Source: Streptococcus mitis (lineage in GTDB: Bacteria; Bacillota; Bacilli; Lactobacillales; Streptococcaceae). Taken from it: 64,000 nucleotides of DNA. The stretch lies in NCBI RefSeq assembly GCF_000722695.1, contig NZ_JPFU01000005.1, positions 5,563 through 69,562 on the forward strand, in the 5' to 3' direction. The translations under genes and the position numbers were made by a program. The notes under the pieces are model-generated. The model saw only the letters and a program-made list of their open reading frames with translations, made no database searches and was not told the origin of the DNA. This document shows positions 34,691-47,269 of this stretch, in pieces; position 1 is the stretch's first letter, and every line of letters starts with the position of its first letter.

Positions 34691-37369
34691 ATGGCTGTTT
34701 TTGTGTCTTTGGATGGAATTGTGGTAGAAGTACTTGATGTCTTTTCTTCTTTTAATGGGGATAGTGAGTTTTTCTTGTGTAAACGTCTTAAAGACAAGAG
34801 TCAGTTTGTTATGGAACGCTCTCGGTTCGAGGAGATGTTCCAACTTCAAAGTAGTCACTTGACGACGCAAGAAAAATTACAATTGTTTACCTCCGTGTTT
34901 GCTGGCCGTTTTGATGTTTATGCTAAGAGTTTTATCAATGATCAAGGGAAAATTCAGTATTTTCCTTCCTATGATTATGGTTGGAAGCAGTTGCCGCCTG
35001 AAAAACGGAGTTTCCAGACATTGACGAACTCTGTTTTAAAATCTCATTTTCGTGGGGAGATAGCCATCGGTATCTTTCCTATGCACTTAGATGATAGCTG
35101 TTATTTTTTGGTACTGGATTTGGATGAAAGAGATTGGAAAGAAGCCGGTTTAGTCATTCGAAGAATAGCCAGGGAACGCCAGATGGAAGCCCATCTAGAG
35201 ATTTCTCGTTCGGGTCACGGACTCCATATTTGGTTCTTCTTTGAGGAAGCGATTCCGAGTCGAGAGGCTCGCTTGTTTGGAAAGAAACTGTTAGAACTGG
35301 CAATGCAGGAAAGTATGCAACTGTCCTTTGATTCTTTTGATCGCATGTTTCCAAATCAGGATGTTCTTCCTAAAGGTGGATTTGGTAATTTGATTGCCCT
35401 TCCTTTTCAAGGAGAAGCTTATCATCAAGGGCGAACGGTCTTTGTGGATGAACATTTTCAGCCTTATGAAGACCAATGGAGGTATCTACAAGAAATTCAG
35501 AGGGTTTCAACTGCTAAAGTGGCACTGTTAATCCAAGAGGAGTTAGGCAAGCAAGAATTGGATAAGGAGTTGAAGGTCGTCTTATCCAATATGATCCAAC
35601 TTGAAAAATCGTCTGTGACACCCAAGACACTGTTTTTCTTGAAAAATATGGCTTCATTTTCTAATCCCGAATTTTATTTAAAGCAGGCTATGCGACAGCC
35701 AACCTATCAAATCCCTGAGCGAATGTATTTATTTGGAGAATCCGATCATTATTTATGGCTGCCAAGAGGCTTGCTGTATCCATTGCAAGATAAATTTAAG
35801 CAGGTATCTGTGGAAGATAGGAGAAAGGTACAAAGGTCTATTAGAGTGGAATTTAAGGGAGAGCTCACTTTTGAGCAAGAGTTAGCCCTGTCAGATATGA
35901 TTTCCAAAGAAAATGGTTTACTCTATGCAGAGACTGGTTTTGGGAAGACCGTTTTAGGTACTGCTCTCATCTCTGAACGGAAGACCAAAACAATTATCCT
36001 AGTTCATAATAGGCAACTCTTAGACCAATGGCTGGATCGTTTAAACCATTTTTTAACTTTCGAAGAGGAAAAAGCTACCCGTTATACGGCATCAGGTCGT
36101 GAAAAGGTAATAGGCTATGTTGGGCAGTACGGTGGGACTAAGAAATGGCTGAGTAAACTGGTTGATGTTGTTATGATTCAATCTCTATTTAAGTTGGAAA
36201 ATAGTCAAAGTCTTTTGGATGAGTATGAGATGATGATTGTGGATGAGTGTCATCATGTCTCTGCCTTGATGTTTGAAAAAGTTGTTTCTCAGTTTAGAGG
36301 GAAGTATCTTTACGGTTTGACGGCTACGCCTGAGCGTAAGAATGGTCATGAGCCTATTGTTTTTCAGAGAATTGGTGAGATACTCCATACTGCTGATAAG
36401 AGGGAAACGGATTTTAAACGGCAATTGCAATTAAGATTCACTTCTTTTGGTCATTTGGAGATTGAAAAGACCAAAGCAAGTAATTTTATACAGCTTAGTG
36501 ATTGGATTGCTACTGACTCAGTGAGGAATCAGATGATTCTCAAGGATATTCTAGACCAAGTGGCAGAAGGGCGGAATATCTTGGTTCTAGTCAATCGAAT
36601 TCAACAGATAGATTTCTTTGAAAAATTATTGAAAGAGAAAGAGGTTGATGATTTTTATATTATTAGTGGCAAAACCAAAGCCCGAGAGAGAACAAGTTTA
36701 CTGGAGGTATTAGAACAGCTAGATAAAGGGTTTGTATTGTTGTCAACTGGAAAATACATTGGCGAAGGTTTTGACTTGCCTCAGCTAGACACGCTTATCT
36801 TGGCAGCGCCCTTTTCTTGGAAAAATAATTTGATTCAGTATGCAGGTCGGATTCATAGAAACTACAAGGATAAGTCTTTGGTGCGGATTTTCGATTATGT
36901 GGATATTCATGTTCCTTATTTAGAAAAGATGTTTCAGAAACGACAAGTAGCTTATCGAAAGATGGATTATCGTGCCATTGAGGGTGAGGAGAAACAATTC
37001 GTTTATGTTGATAGTAGATATGAGAATGTGCTGAGAGAGGACTTGGCAGGGGAAAGACAGCAGTGTATGCTTATTTTACCTTATGTGCACCAGACAAAAC
37101 TGATGAATTTTCTAAAAGAATTTAGGATTAGTCAAATTGAGATATGTATACCAGAGACGGTTGCAAATAAAGCATGGCTAGACCAGTTGAAGAGCAAGAA
37201 AATTAAAGTATCTTTTACTCAATCAAAAATAGTCACGCCTATTCTTTTGGTAAACAAGACCATTGTTTGGTATGGTGCAATGCCATTATTAGGGAAGGTA
37301 GATGAAATGACCATATTACGTTTGGAATCAGCTAATATAGTTTCTGAACTAGTGGCAGGTTTACGATAG
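34691..37369 (+). CDS. Primase-polymerase/SF2 helicase fusion (TOTE-type)
   Basis: An 892-residue protein. A variable N-terminus (1-95) is followed by an archaeo-eukaryotic-type primase region (about 95-260) with the acidic pair in VLDLDERD (143-145) and SRSGHGLHIWFF (172-183). The SF2 helicase has Walker A ETGFGKT (414-420), DECH box (518-521), LTATPER and the arginine-finger motif YAGRIHR. The C-terminal about 100 residues are of unknown fold. This architecture matches the primase-helicase of TOTE conflict systems. ATG 34691 follows a strong Shine-Dalgarno. Confidence 0.85.
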   Translation: MAVFVSLDGIVVEVLDVFSSFNGDSEFFLCKRLKDKSQFVMERSRFEEMFQLQSSHLTTQEKLQLFTSVFAGRFDVYAKSFINDQGKIQYFPSYDYGWKQLPPEKRSFQTLTNSVLKSHFRGEIAIGIFPMHLDDSCYFLVLDLDERDWKEAGLVIRRIARERQMEAHLEISRSGHGLHIWFFFEEAIPSREARLFGKKLLELAMQESMQLSFDSFDRMFPNQDVLPKGGFGNLIALPFQGEAYHQGRTVFVDEHFQPYEDQWRYLQEIQRVSTAKVALLIQEELGKQELDKELKVVLSNMIQLEKSSVTPKTLFFLKNMASFSNPEFYLKQAMRQPTYQIPERMYLFGESDHYLWLPRGLLYPLQDKFKQVSVEDRRKVQRSIRVEFKGELTFEQELALSDMISKENGLLYAETGFGKTVLGTALISERKTKTIILVHNRQLLDQWLDRLNHFLTFEEEKATRYTASGREKVIGYVGQYGGTKKWLSKLVDVVMIQSLFKLENSQSLLDEYEMMIVDECHHVSALMFEKVVSQFRGKYLYGLTATPERKNGHEPIVFQRIGEILHTADKRETDFKRQLQLRFTSFGHLEIEKTKASNFIQLSDWIATDSVRNQMILKDILDQVAEGRNILVLVNRIQQIDFFEKLLKEKEVDDFYIISGKTKARERTSLLEVLEQLDKGFVLLSTGKYIGEGFDLPQLDTLILAAPFSWKNNLIQYAGRIHRNYKDKSLVRIFDYVDIHVPYLEKMFQKRQVAYRKMDYRAIEGEEKQFVYVDSRYENVLREDLAGERQQCMLILPYVHQTKLMNFLKEFRISQIEICIPETVANKAWLDQLKSKKIKVSFTQSKIVTPILLVNKTIVWYGAMPLLGKVDEMTILRLESANIVSELVAGLR

Positions 37370-37394
37370 AGAAAATTTTTAAAAATTTCTATGT

Positions 37395-37568
37395 ATGATT
37401 TTCATTTTGAAAGAACGAGAAGTCTTGACAGGTCAACGACTCAATGAACTGGAAATCAACGGTATTCGTTTGACTAAGTTTAAAAATGGAGAAATCGGGA
37501 TTGAATTCATCTGGATTGATATTGAAAATCCACCTAGCGATACCATCGGATGGGTAGCAAAGAAATAA
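37395..37568 (+). CDS. Short ORF, C-terminal fragment of an unknown protein
   Basis: A 57-codon frame (KEREVLTGQRLNELEING, KFKNGEIGIEFIW, DTIGWVAKK). There is no ribosome site and no start-proximal domain, so it looks like the 3' remnant of a longer gene or a very small gene. I do not recognise the family. The following 37569-37769 holds a weak stem and the rpoE promoter region. Confidence 0.4.
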   Translation: MIFILKEREVLTGQRLNELEINGIRLTKFKNGEIGIEFIWIDIENPPSDTIGWVAKK

Positions 37569-37769
37569 AAAGTTCGTTTTAGACTAATTTCCACTTCGGC
37601 AAGGCAAGTGGAAGTTACTTTGAGAAGTTAGCCAATAAAAAGTCCTATCACTTTCTCCCCCTTAACCTTTGACTATTCCACAAAATTATCGTAAAATAAA
37701 GAGTAAATGATAAAATGAGGTCAGAGTCTGTTCGCTCTGGCGATAGTAGTATAAATGAGGAGAAACGCT

Positions 37770-38357
37770 TTGGAATTAGAAGTATTTGCTGGGCAAGAAA
37801 AAAGTGAACTATCTATGATTGAGGTAGCGCGTGCTATCTTGGAACTTCGTGGTCGCGATCATGAGATGCATTTTAGCGATCTTGTAAACGAAATTCAAAA
37901 TTACCTTGGAACATCAAACAGCGATATCCGTGAAGCCTTGCCTTTGTTCTACACAGAGTTGAACTTTGACGGTAGCTTCATCTCACTTGGAGACAACAAA
38001 TGGGGGCTTCGTTCATGGTATGGTGTGGACGAAATCGACGAAGAAATTATCGCTCTTGAAGAAAATGATGACGATGAAGTAGCACCAAAAGCTAAGAAAA
38101 AACGCGTCAATGCCTTCATGGATGGTGATTCAGATGCTATTGACTACAATACAGATGATCCAGAAGACGAAGACGCATACGAAGCAGATCCAGCTCTTTC
38201 ATATGATGATGAAAATCCAGATGATGAGAAAAACGAAGTGGAAGCTTACGATGCAGAAATCAACGAAATCGCTCCTGATGACTTGGGTGAAGACGTGGAT
38301 CTCAACGAAGAAGACGACGAGTTTTCAGATGATGATACTGAAAACATCGAGGAATAA
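37770..38357 (+). CDS. rpoE: RNA polymerase delta subunit
   Basis: A 195-residue RpoE: the N-terminal HARE-HTH domain (about 1-95, [28 protein letters not shown]), a short basic stretch (KAKKKR), then a long disordered Asp/Glu tail. It binds RNA polymerase core, displaces nucleic acid and speeds recycling. TTG at 37770 has GAGGAG upstream and gives the usual MELEVF start; an in-frame ATG at 37755 is less likely. Confidence 0.95.
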   Translation: MELEVFAGQEKSELSMIEVARAILELRGRDHEMHFSDLVNEIQNYLGTSNSDIREALPLFYTELNFDGSFISLGDNKWGLRSWYGVDEIDEEIIALEENDDDEVAPKAKKKRVNAFMDGDSDAIDYNTDDPEDEDAYEADPALSYDDENPDDEKNEVEAYDAEINEIAPDDLGEDVDLNEEDDEFSDDDTENIEE

Positions 38358-38426
38358 AAGTTAGCTATTGACAATTATCCTATTTTTAGGTATCATATTG
38401 TTTGGGCACCTCTTTTAGAGGTCGGG

Positions 38427-38455
38427 GCTCCCTAGTTCTTAGGGAGCTATTTTTG
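38427..38455 (+). terminator. Terminator after rpoE
   Basis: GCTCCCT/AGGGAGC stem followed by a T-rich run. A smaller ACCTC/GAGGT hairpin precedes it. Confidence 0.8.
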
Positions 38456-38484
38456 TTTTTTCAAGAAGTTATCTTCTTGTGTTT

Positions 38485-38637
38485 TATACTCAATGAAAAT
38501 CAAAGAGCAAACTAGGAAACTAGCCGCAGGTTGCTCAAAACACTGTTTTGAGGTTGTAGATAAGACTGACAAAGTCAGGAACACATATCTACGGCAAGGC
38601 GACGTTGACGCGGTTTGAAGAGATTTTCGAAGAGTAT
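38485..38637 (+). repeat. BOX element, A-B-C form
   Basis: Starts TATACTCAATGAAAATCAAA (boxA). A boxB-like segment follows (GGTTGTAGATAAGACTGAC), then boxC ending GAGATTTTCGAAGAGTAT. It fills the rpoE-pyrG gap with the leader of pyrG after it. Confidence 0.95.
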
Positions 38638-38734
38638 TGGTTGTGAATCTGGTGCAGTCGTTCCAGATTATTCTTATTAGTAGGGTCTTGTTTTCTATGT
38701 CCCCTCGTAGTTAACAAGGACTGGAGCATTTTAG

Positions 38735-40354
<1,620 letters not shown>

Positions 40355-40363
40355 CCAAATCAG

Positions 40364-40393
40364 AACCTTTGAGAAGAATCTCAGAGGTTTTTT
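40364..40393 (+). terminator. Terminator after pyrG
   Basis: AACCTTTGAGA/TCTCAGAGGTT stem followed by TTTTTT. Confidence 0.85.
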
Positions 40394-40473
40394 GCTAGCA
40401 TATTTAGGATAAGATTTGCAAAATAAAAACATAGTGATATAATTAACATAACAAAAGTTAAGGAGGATTTACA

Positions 40474-41547
40474 ATGAAAAAAATCACACTATTTGGTTTG
40501 TCTCTAGCAGGTTTAGCTTTACTGGTTTTTCCTCATTCAGGAAAAGCATTCGAATTGGAAGAAGAATGGGTTGTTAAATGTGGAGTTCAGTATCAAGATG
40601 GCAAGATTCTTCGATTTAATAATGGCCATGAAGTGGATATTAAAGTATTGGATTTGCCAAAAAATGAGAAAATCGAGTGGACGGTTAGTCTCAATGGTCA
40701 GGATCAGACTGTCAATTTCCTAGGTCAAGAAAGGGACAAGTCTATGATGGGCGTAGAAGGTCGTTATCTGAATTTCTATGTTCCATATGGCTATAGAGGA
40801 GATATCAAGGTCGAGGCTAAGAGTGGAAATGAAGTCAAGACCTGGTCAACGAAAGTTGTGGATGATATTCATAATGATAGTGGAAAGAGAGGTTACTATC
40901 GTATTGAAGAATCAAATAATCAATACACTTACCTCGATGCTAAATGGGATTATCAAACCAAGACTTACACTGCTAACTTACCAGATACTGTCAATGGTCA
41001 AAAAGTCTATGCTTGGGCAGACTATGACAATAGTGAGTTGAAACTTGAAAAACTAAAGTCTATCAGTCATAAATATGATGGAGGATCTTTCAAAGAACTT
41101 TCTCCGATTGTGAAAGCAGAAAGCTGGCTACAATCAAACCAAAACTGGTACTATCAAAAACAAGGTCAATTAGTGCAGAACGATTGGGTTAAGGACAAGG
41201 GAACTTGGTACTTTATGAACGATAAAGGAGTCATGTTCAATCAAACTTGGCTCTATCAAGGTAACAACTGGTATGCCTTTAAATCATCAGGAGGTATGAT
41301 TGCTGGTGATTGGCTTTACGACCAAGGCAAGTGGTACTATTTATCAGCTTCAGGAGCCATGAAAGCAAGCACTTGGGTTTATGATAAGGGAGAATGGTAT
41401 TATGTAAGTTCTTCTGGTGCCATGATTGCAAATGATTGGGTCAAAGATGATGGCAAGTGGTATTATCTAGCTTCATCAGGTAAGATGCTTCGCAATACCT
41501 ACACACCTGATGGTTACTATGTTGGCAACTCAGGTGCCTGGCAATAA
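40474..41547 (+). CDS. Secreted choline-binding protein
   Basis: A 357-residue protein. A signal peptide (residues 1-25, MKKITLFGLSLAGLALLVF...) is followed by a unique N-terminal domain (about 27-205, with GYRGDIKVEAKSGN) and about seven choline-binding repeats (for example GDWLYDQGKWYYL, STWVYDKGEWYYV), ending YYVGNSGAW. It should attach to phosphocholine on teichoic acids. No catalytic motif is seen in the N-terminal domain; I cannot assign it to a named Cbp. Confidence 0.88.
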   Translation: MKKITLFGLSLAGLALLVFPHSGKAFELEEEWVVKCGVQYQDGKILRFNNGHEVDIKVLDLPKNEKIEWTVSLNGQDQTVNFLGQERDKSMMGVEGRYLNFYVPYGYRGDIKVEAKSGNEVKTWSTKVVDDIHNDSGKRGYYRIEESNNQYTYLDAKWDYQTKTYTANLPDTVNGQKVYAWADYDNSELKLEKLKSISHKYDGGSFKELSPIVKAESWLQSNQNWYYQKQGQLVQNDWVKDKGTWYFMNDKGVMFNQTWLYQGNNWYAFKSSGGMIAGDWLYDQGKWYYLSASGAMKASTWVYDKGEWYYVSSSGAMIANDWVKDDGKWYYLASSGKMLRNTYTPDGYYVGNSGAWQ

Positions 41548-41637
41548 GTATAAGAAGTCCTTTTCCTTAAAGGAAGAGGCTTTTTACTTGCTTTTCTGCT
41601 GCTTCCTCATTTGTCCTGAGGCGTTTTTTGTGTTAAA

Positions 41638-41937
41638 ATGAATGGTATGAAAGCTAAAAAAATGTGGATGGCAGGTCTGGCTCTGCTTGGTATTGGGAGC
41701 CTTGCCCTTGCTACGAAAAAAGTTGCAGATGACCGTAAGCTCATGAAGACTCAGGAAGAGTTGACAGCGATTGTACGAGACCATTTTTCAGACATGGGGG
41801 GAATTGCGACCCTCTATGTTCAAGTTTATGAAAGCAGTCTAGAGAGCTTGGTTGGCGGTGTCATTTTTGAGGATGGCCGTCATTATACCTTTGTCTATGA
41901 AAATGAAGATCTAGTCTATGAGGAGGAAGTCTTATGA
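41638..41937 (+). CDS. DUF4651-like membrane-anchored protein
   Basis: A 99-residue protein with one N-terminal membrane segment (MWMAGLALLGIGSLALATKK) and a small extracellular-type domain (DHFSDMGGIATLYVQVYES, VGGVIFEDGRHYTF). ATG 41638 or 41647 could start it; neither has a good ribosome site. Its stop overlaps the thioredoxin gene ATG, so the two are coupled. Confidence 0.7.
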   Translation: MNGMKAKKMWMAGLALLGIGSLALATKKVADDRKLMKTQEELTAIVRDHFSDMGGIATLYVQVYESSLESLVGGVIFEDGRHYTFVYENEDLVYEEEVL

Positions 41938-42251
41938 TACAACCAGCAAGTTTAGAAGAATTGGCATCTTTAGTAGAAAAAGATGGCAAGAAGGTTTTCC
42001 TTTTTGTAGCAGACTGGTGTGGCGATTGTCGTTATATTTATCCTGCCTTACCAGAGATTGAGGAGACCAATCCAGAGTTCACCTTTATTCGAGTGGATCG
42101 AGACCAGTACATGGATTTGGCCAAACTCTGGGATGTTTACGGGATTCCTAGCCTTGTTGTTCTAGAAAAGGACAAGGAAATCGGCCGTTTTGTTAATCGC
42201 GACCGTAAAAGTAAGCAACAAATTAATGACTTTTTAGCAGGATTGAAATAG
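41934..42251 (+). CDS. Thioredoxin-like protein
   Basis: A 105-residue thioredoxin fold with active site WCGDCRY instead of WCGPC, and the cis-proline region YGIPSLVV. The Asp between the cysteines is common in the streptococcal YtpP-like group. It is cytoplasmic, with no signal peptide. It is followed by ytpR with a 15-bp gap. Confidence 0.88.
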   Translation: MIQPASLEELASLVEKDGKKVFLFVADWCGDCRYIYPALPEIEETNPEFTFIRVDRDQYMDLAKLWDVYGIPSLVVLEKDKEIGRFVNRDRKSKQQINDFLAGLK

Positions 42252-42266
42252 GAGAAAAAGGAAACA

Positions 42267-42893
42267 ATGATTTTTACATATAACAAAGAACATGTCGGTG
42301 ATGTCCTTATGGTCATCGTGAAAAATAGCGGAGATGCCAAACTGGATGTGGAACGCAAAGGCAAGATAGCCCGTGTTTTTCTCAAAGAGAATGGGGAAAC
42401 AGTGGCTTGGAATATTTTCGAAGTTTCAAGTTTGTTTGAAATTGCTGAGCGTGGTCAAGTCTTTTTGACAGATGAGCAAGTCGCTCGTTTGAACCAAGAG
42501 TTGCAGGCGGAAGGTTTTACAGAAGAAATCATCAATGACAAGGAATCTAAGTTTGTTGTGGGTGAAATTGTTGAGATGGTAGCCCATCCTGATAGTGATC
42601 ACCTCAACATCTGCCAAGTTGCAGTCGCAAGTGACAAGACAGTGCAAATCGTTGCAGGGGCTCCCAATGCGCGTGTTGGGTTGAAAACCATTGTGGCTCT
42701 TCCGGGAGCTATGATGCCAAAAGGCAATCTCATTTTCCCAGGCGAGCTTCGTGGTGAAAAGAGTTTTGGGATGATGTGCAGTCCTCGTGAATTGCATCTG
42801 CCAAATGCTCCGCAAAAACGTGGAGTTATTGAATTATCAGAAGACCAAGTTGTTGGAACACCATTTGACCCAGCCAAACACTGGACTGTCTAA
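42267..42893 (+). CDS. ytpR: YtpR family tRNA-binding domain protein
   Basis: A 208-residue protein. The N-terminal part is DUF4479-like (about 1-90). The C-terminal EMAP/tRNA-binding OB-fold (about 95-205) has VEMVAHPDSDHLNICQV and SFGMMCSPREL, as in the N-terminal region of PheT. It is coupled with the thioredoxin-like gene. The exact cellular role is not defined. Confidence 0.9.
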   Translation: MIFTYNKEHVGDVLMVIVKNSGDAKLDVERKGKIARVFLKENGETVAWNIFEVSSLFEIAERGQVFLTDEQVARLNQELQAEGFTEEIINDKESKFVVGEIVEMVAHPDSDHLNICQVAVASDKTVQIVAGAPNARVGLKTIVALPGAMMPKGNLIFPGELRGEKSFGMMCSPRELHLPNAPQKRGVIELSEDQVVGTPFDPAKHWTV

Positions 42894-42934
42894 GAAGTTG
42901 TTAATATCTGATAGACCAGATAGAAGGAAATAAG

Positions 42935-43696
42935 ATGGCAAAAAATGTAGTGATTACAGGAGCGACATCAGGAATTGGTGAAGCGATTGCGCGTGCTTAT
43001 CTGGAGCAGGGTGAGAATGTCGTTCTAACTGGACGACGGATAGACAGACTAGAAGCCCTCAAGTCAGAGTTTGCAGAAGTCTTTCCAAATCAAACCGTCT
43101 GGACCTTTTCATTAGATGTGACGGATATGGACATGGTAAAGATGGTCTGCTCCGATATTCTAGAAATGATAGGGCAGATTGACATCTTGGTCAATAACGC
43201 CGGACTAGCTCTAGGCTTAGCACCTTATCAGGACTATGAAGAGTTGGATATGTTGACCATGTTGGATACCAATGTCAAAGGTTTGATGGCAGTCACTCGC
43301 TGTTTCTTGCCAACAATGGTAAAAGCCAATCAAGGTCATATTATCAATATGGGGTCGACCGCAGGAATCTATGCCTATGCGGGTGCAGCTGTTTACTCAG
43401 CCACCAAGGCAGCGGTTAAGACTTTTTCAGATGGACTGCGAATTGATACCATCGCAACGGATATCAAGGTGACTACCATTCAGCCAGGGATTGTCGAAAC
43501 AGATTTCTCTACAGTTCGTTTTCATGGTGACAAAGAGCGTGCTGAGGCGGTCTATCAGGGAATCGAAGCCTTGCAAGCTCAGGATATTGCAGACACAGTG
43601 GTCTATGTGACCAGTCAACCTCGCCGTGTGCAGATTACAGATATGACCATTATGGCCAATCAACAGGCGACAGGTTTCATGGTTCATAAAAAATAA
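42935..43696 (+). CDS. Short-chain dehydrogenase/reductase
   Basis: A 253-residue NAD(P)-dependent SDR. The cofactor motif is TGATSGIGEAIA, NNAG is present, and the active site is YSATK with an upstream Ser in GSTAGIY. It belongs to the YdfG-like clade often acting on 3-hydroxy acids such as serine or L-allo-threonine. The substrate is not determined. Confidence 0.9.
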   Translation: MAKNVVITGATSGIGEAIARAYLEQGENVVLTGRRIDRLEALKSEFAEVFPNQTVWTFSLDVTDMDMVKMVCSDILEMIGQIDILVNNAGLALGLAPYQDYEELDMLTMLDTNVKGLMAVTRCFLPTMVKANQGHIINMGSTAGIYAYAGAAVYSATKAAVKTFSDGLRIDTIATDIKVTTIQPGIVETDFSTVRFHGDKERAEAVYQGIEALQAQDIADTVVYVTSQPRRVQITDMTIMANQQATGFMVHKK

Positions 43697-43744
43697 AAAA
43701 TTTTCTCGAAAAGTTACAAATTTCTGTAACTTTTTTTGATTTCC

Positions 43745-43752
43745 TGCGAATA
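43745..43752 (+). promoter_or_regulatory. com-box (SigX) promoter of ssbB
   Basis: TGCGAATA is one base from the TACGAATA combox recognised by SigX. It has a T-rich tract about 12 bp upstream and AGTAGGAGGAAG downstream. It marks ssbB as a late competence gene. Confidence 0.85.
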
Positions 43753-43773
43753 GATAAGTAGGAGGAAGAAAAT

Positions 43774-44169
43774 ATGTATAATAAAGTTATCATGATTGGG
43801 CGTTTAACGTCTACACCAGAATTGCACAAAACCAACAATGACAAGTCGGTAGCGCGAGCAACTATTGCTGTGAACCGTCGTTACAAAGATCAAAACGGTG
43901 AACGTGAAGCCGATTTTGTAAATATGGTCCTATGGGGTAGACTAGCAGAAACCTTGGCAAGCTACGCAACCAAAGGTAGTCTCATTTCCGTTGATGGGGA
44001 ATTGCGTACTCGTCGTTTTGAGAAAAATGGTCAAATGAATTATGTGACCGAAGTACTTGTCACAGGATTCCAACTCTTGGAAAGCCGCGCCCAACGTGCT
44101 ATGCGAGAAAATAACGCAGGGCAAGACTTGGCAGATCTAGTCTTGGAAGAGGAAGAATTGCCATTTTAA
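43774..44169 (+). CDS. ssbB: Competence single-stranded DNA-binding protein SsbB
   Basis: A 131-residue SSB with the OB fold (MYNKVIMIGRLTSTPEL, NMVLWGRLAETLASYA) and a short acidic tail ending DLVLEEEELPF. The tail is shorter than in replicative SsbA. It protects internalised single-stranded DNA during transformation. The combox and the neighbouring groESL match pneumococcus. Confidence 0.95.
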   Translation: MYNKVIMIGRLTSTPELHKTNNDKSVARATIAVNRRYKDQNGEREADFVNMVLWGRLAETLASYATKGSLISVDGELRTRRFEKNGQMNYVTEVLVTGFQLLESRAQRAMRENNAGQDLADLVLEEEELPF

Positions 44170-44228
44170 GCATTGAAAAGTCTGAGTTGGTCTCAGGCTT
44201 TTTATCTTGCCAAAGTCAGACTTTTTTC

Positions 44229-44256
44229 TTGACTATTTCTGACCAAGTGATACAAT
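44229..44256 (+). promoter_or_regulatory. groESL promoter
   Basis: TTGACT -35 (44229-44234) and TACAAT -10 (44251-44256) with a 16-bp spacer, immediately before the CIRCE operator. Confidence 0.85.
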
Positions 44257-44267
44257 AGAACTATGAA

Positions 44268-44294
44268 TTAGCACTCAAGTGTAAAGAGTGCTAA
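44268..44294 (+). promoter_or_regulatory. CIRCE operator (HrcA)
   Basis: Perfect TTAGCACTC-N9-GAGTGCTAA inverted repeat between the promoter and groES, the HrcA-binding site for heat-shock control. Confidence 0.98.
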
Positions 44295-44324
44295 TGATAT
44301 CTATCTCATTATGGAGGAAATCAG

Positions 44325-44609
44325 ATGTTGAAACCATTAGGAGACCGTGTGGTCTTAAAAATCGAAGAAAAAGAACAAACTGTTGGAGGTTTTGTCCTTG
44401 CAGGCTCAGCCCAAGAAAAAACCAAAACAGCCCAAGTTGTAGCTACTGGACAAGGGGTTCGTACCTTGAACGGTGACTTGGTTGCCCCAAGTGTCAAGGT
44501 TGGAGATCGTGTCTTAGTTGAAGCTCACGTAGGTCTTGATGTCAAAGATGGCGATGAAAAGTACATCATCGTAGGCGAAGCGAACATCTTGGCTATCATT
44601 GAAGAATAG
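44325..44609 (+). CDS. groES: Co-chaperonin GroES
   Basis: A 94-residue GroES beginning [13 protein letters not shown], with the mobile loop ([12 protein letters not shown]) that contacts GroEL. It is controlled by CIRCE and followed by groEL after 15 bp. Confidence 0.98.
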   Translation: MLKPLGDRVVLKIEEKEQTVGGFVLAGSAQEKTKTAQVVATGQGVRTLNGDLVAPSVKVGDRVLVEAHVGLDVKDGDEKYIIVGEANILAIIEE

Positions 44610-46247
<1,638 letters not shown>

Positions 46248-46279
46248 GATTCCCATAGAAAACAACTTATAAAAAACAC

Positions 46280-46309
46280 AAAAGGAGGGAATGGGTATTC
46301 CTCCTTTTT
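46280..46309 (+). terminator. groESL terminator
   Basis: AAAGGAGG...CCTCCTTT stem (with an AAT/ATT extension) and T-run. Confidence 0.9.
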
Positions 46310-46384
46310 ATGCTATTCACTTCTAAATTGATTTGAGCTCTCCTAACTTATATGATAAAATAAGACTAGAAAAAGGAGAAGAAC

Positions 46385-47152
46385 ATGATTGATGTAGAAG
46401 AAATTCTGAGCAAGATGAACCCCAATCAGAAGATTAATTATGACCGTGTCATGCAGAAAATGGTACAAGTATGGGAGAAAAATGAGCAGCGCCCAACTAT
46501 TCTCATGCATGTTTGCTGTGCCCCTTGCAGTACCTATACTCTAGAATATTTGACTAAGTATGCAGACGTGACCATCTATTTTGCCAATTCTAATATCCAT
46601 CCCAAAGCAGAATACCATAAGCGGGCTTACGTCACCAAGAAATTTGTCAGTGATTTTAATGAGCGGACAGGAAATACGGTTCAGTACCTAGAAGCTCCCT
46701 ACGAACCCAATGAATACCGAAAACTAGTTAGAGGATTAGAGGAGGAGCCAGAAGGTGGCGACCGTTGCAAGGTTTGCTTTGACTACCGACTGGATAAGAC
46801 AGCTCAAGTGGCTATGGACTTGGGATTTGACTACTTTGGCTCAGCCTTGACCATCAGTCCTCATAAGAATTCTCAAACCATTAATAGCATCGGAATCGAT
46901 GTGCAAAAAATTTATACAACCCACTATCTTCCAAGTGATTTCAAGAAAAATCAAGGCTACAAACGTTCAGTGGAGATGTGTGAAGAGTATGATATCTATC
47001 GTCAATGTTATTGTGGATGCGTCTATGCAGCCCAAGCTCAGAATATTGATCTGGTTCAGGTTAAGAAGGATGCTACAACTTTCTTGCTGGATAAGGATGT
47101 TGAAAAAGACTATTCCCACATCAAATTTACTGTCACTAAATTAGATACATAA
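46385..47152 (+). CDS. queH: Epoxyqueuosine reductase QueH
   Basis: A 255-residue QueH (former DUF208), catalysing the last step of queuosine synthesis in tRNA. Paired cysteines lie in HVCCAPCSTY, then GDRCKVCFDYRL and RQCYCGCVYA, consistent with iron-sulphur and iron sites. It is preceded by its own promoter (TATGATAAAAT region) and AAAGGAG. Confidence 0.93.
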   Translation: MIDVEEILSKMNPNQKINYDRVMQKMVQVWEKNEQRPTILMHVCCAPCSTYTLEYLTKYADVTIYFANSNIHPKAEYHKRAYVTKKFVSDFNERTGNTVQYLEAPYEPNEYRKLVRGLEEEPEGGDRCKVCFDYRLDKTAQVAMDLGFDYFGSALTISPHKNSQTINSIGIDVQKIYTTHYLPSDFKKNQGYKRSVEMCEEYDIYRQCYCGCVYAAQAQNIDLVQVKKDATTFLLDKDVEKDYSHIKFTVTKLDT

Positions 47153-47232
47153 ACGAAAACTTGTCTCACGGCAGTTTTTTTGCTAGTAGAAAAGCGGTAG
47201 ATAGAAATCGTTGGACTAATTTTTGAATTTCT

Positions 47233-47269
47233 AGTCCAAGGCTTGTGAGTCTTCAACAAGCCTTGGACT
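47233..47269. repeat. 14-bp perfect inverted repeat in the queH-methyltransferase gap
   Basis: AGTCCAAGGCTTGT and its exact complement ACAAGCCTTGGACT are separated by 9 nt. No T-run follows on either strand, so it is not a standard terminator. The rest of 47153-47440 holds no gene. Confidence 0.6.
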
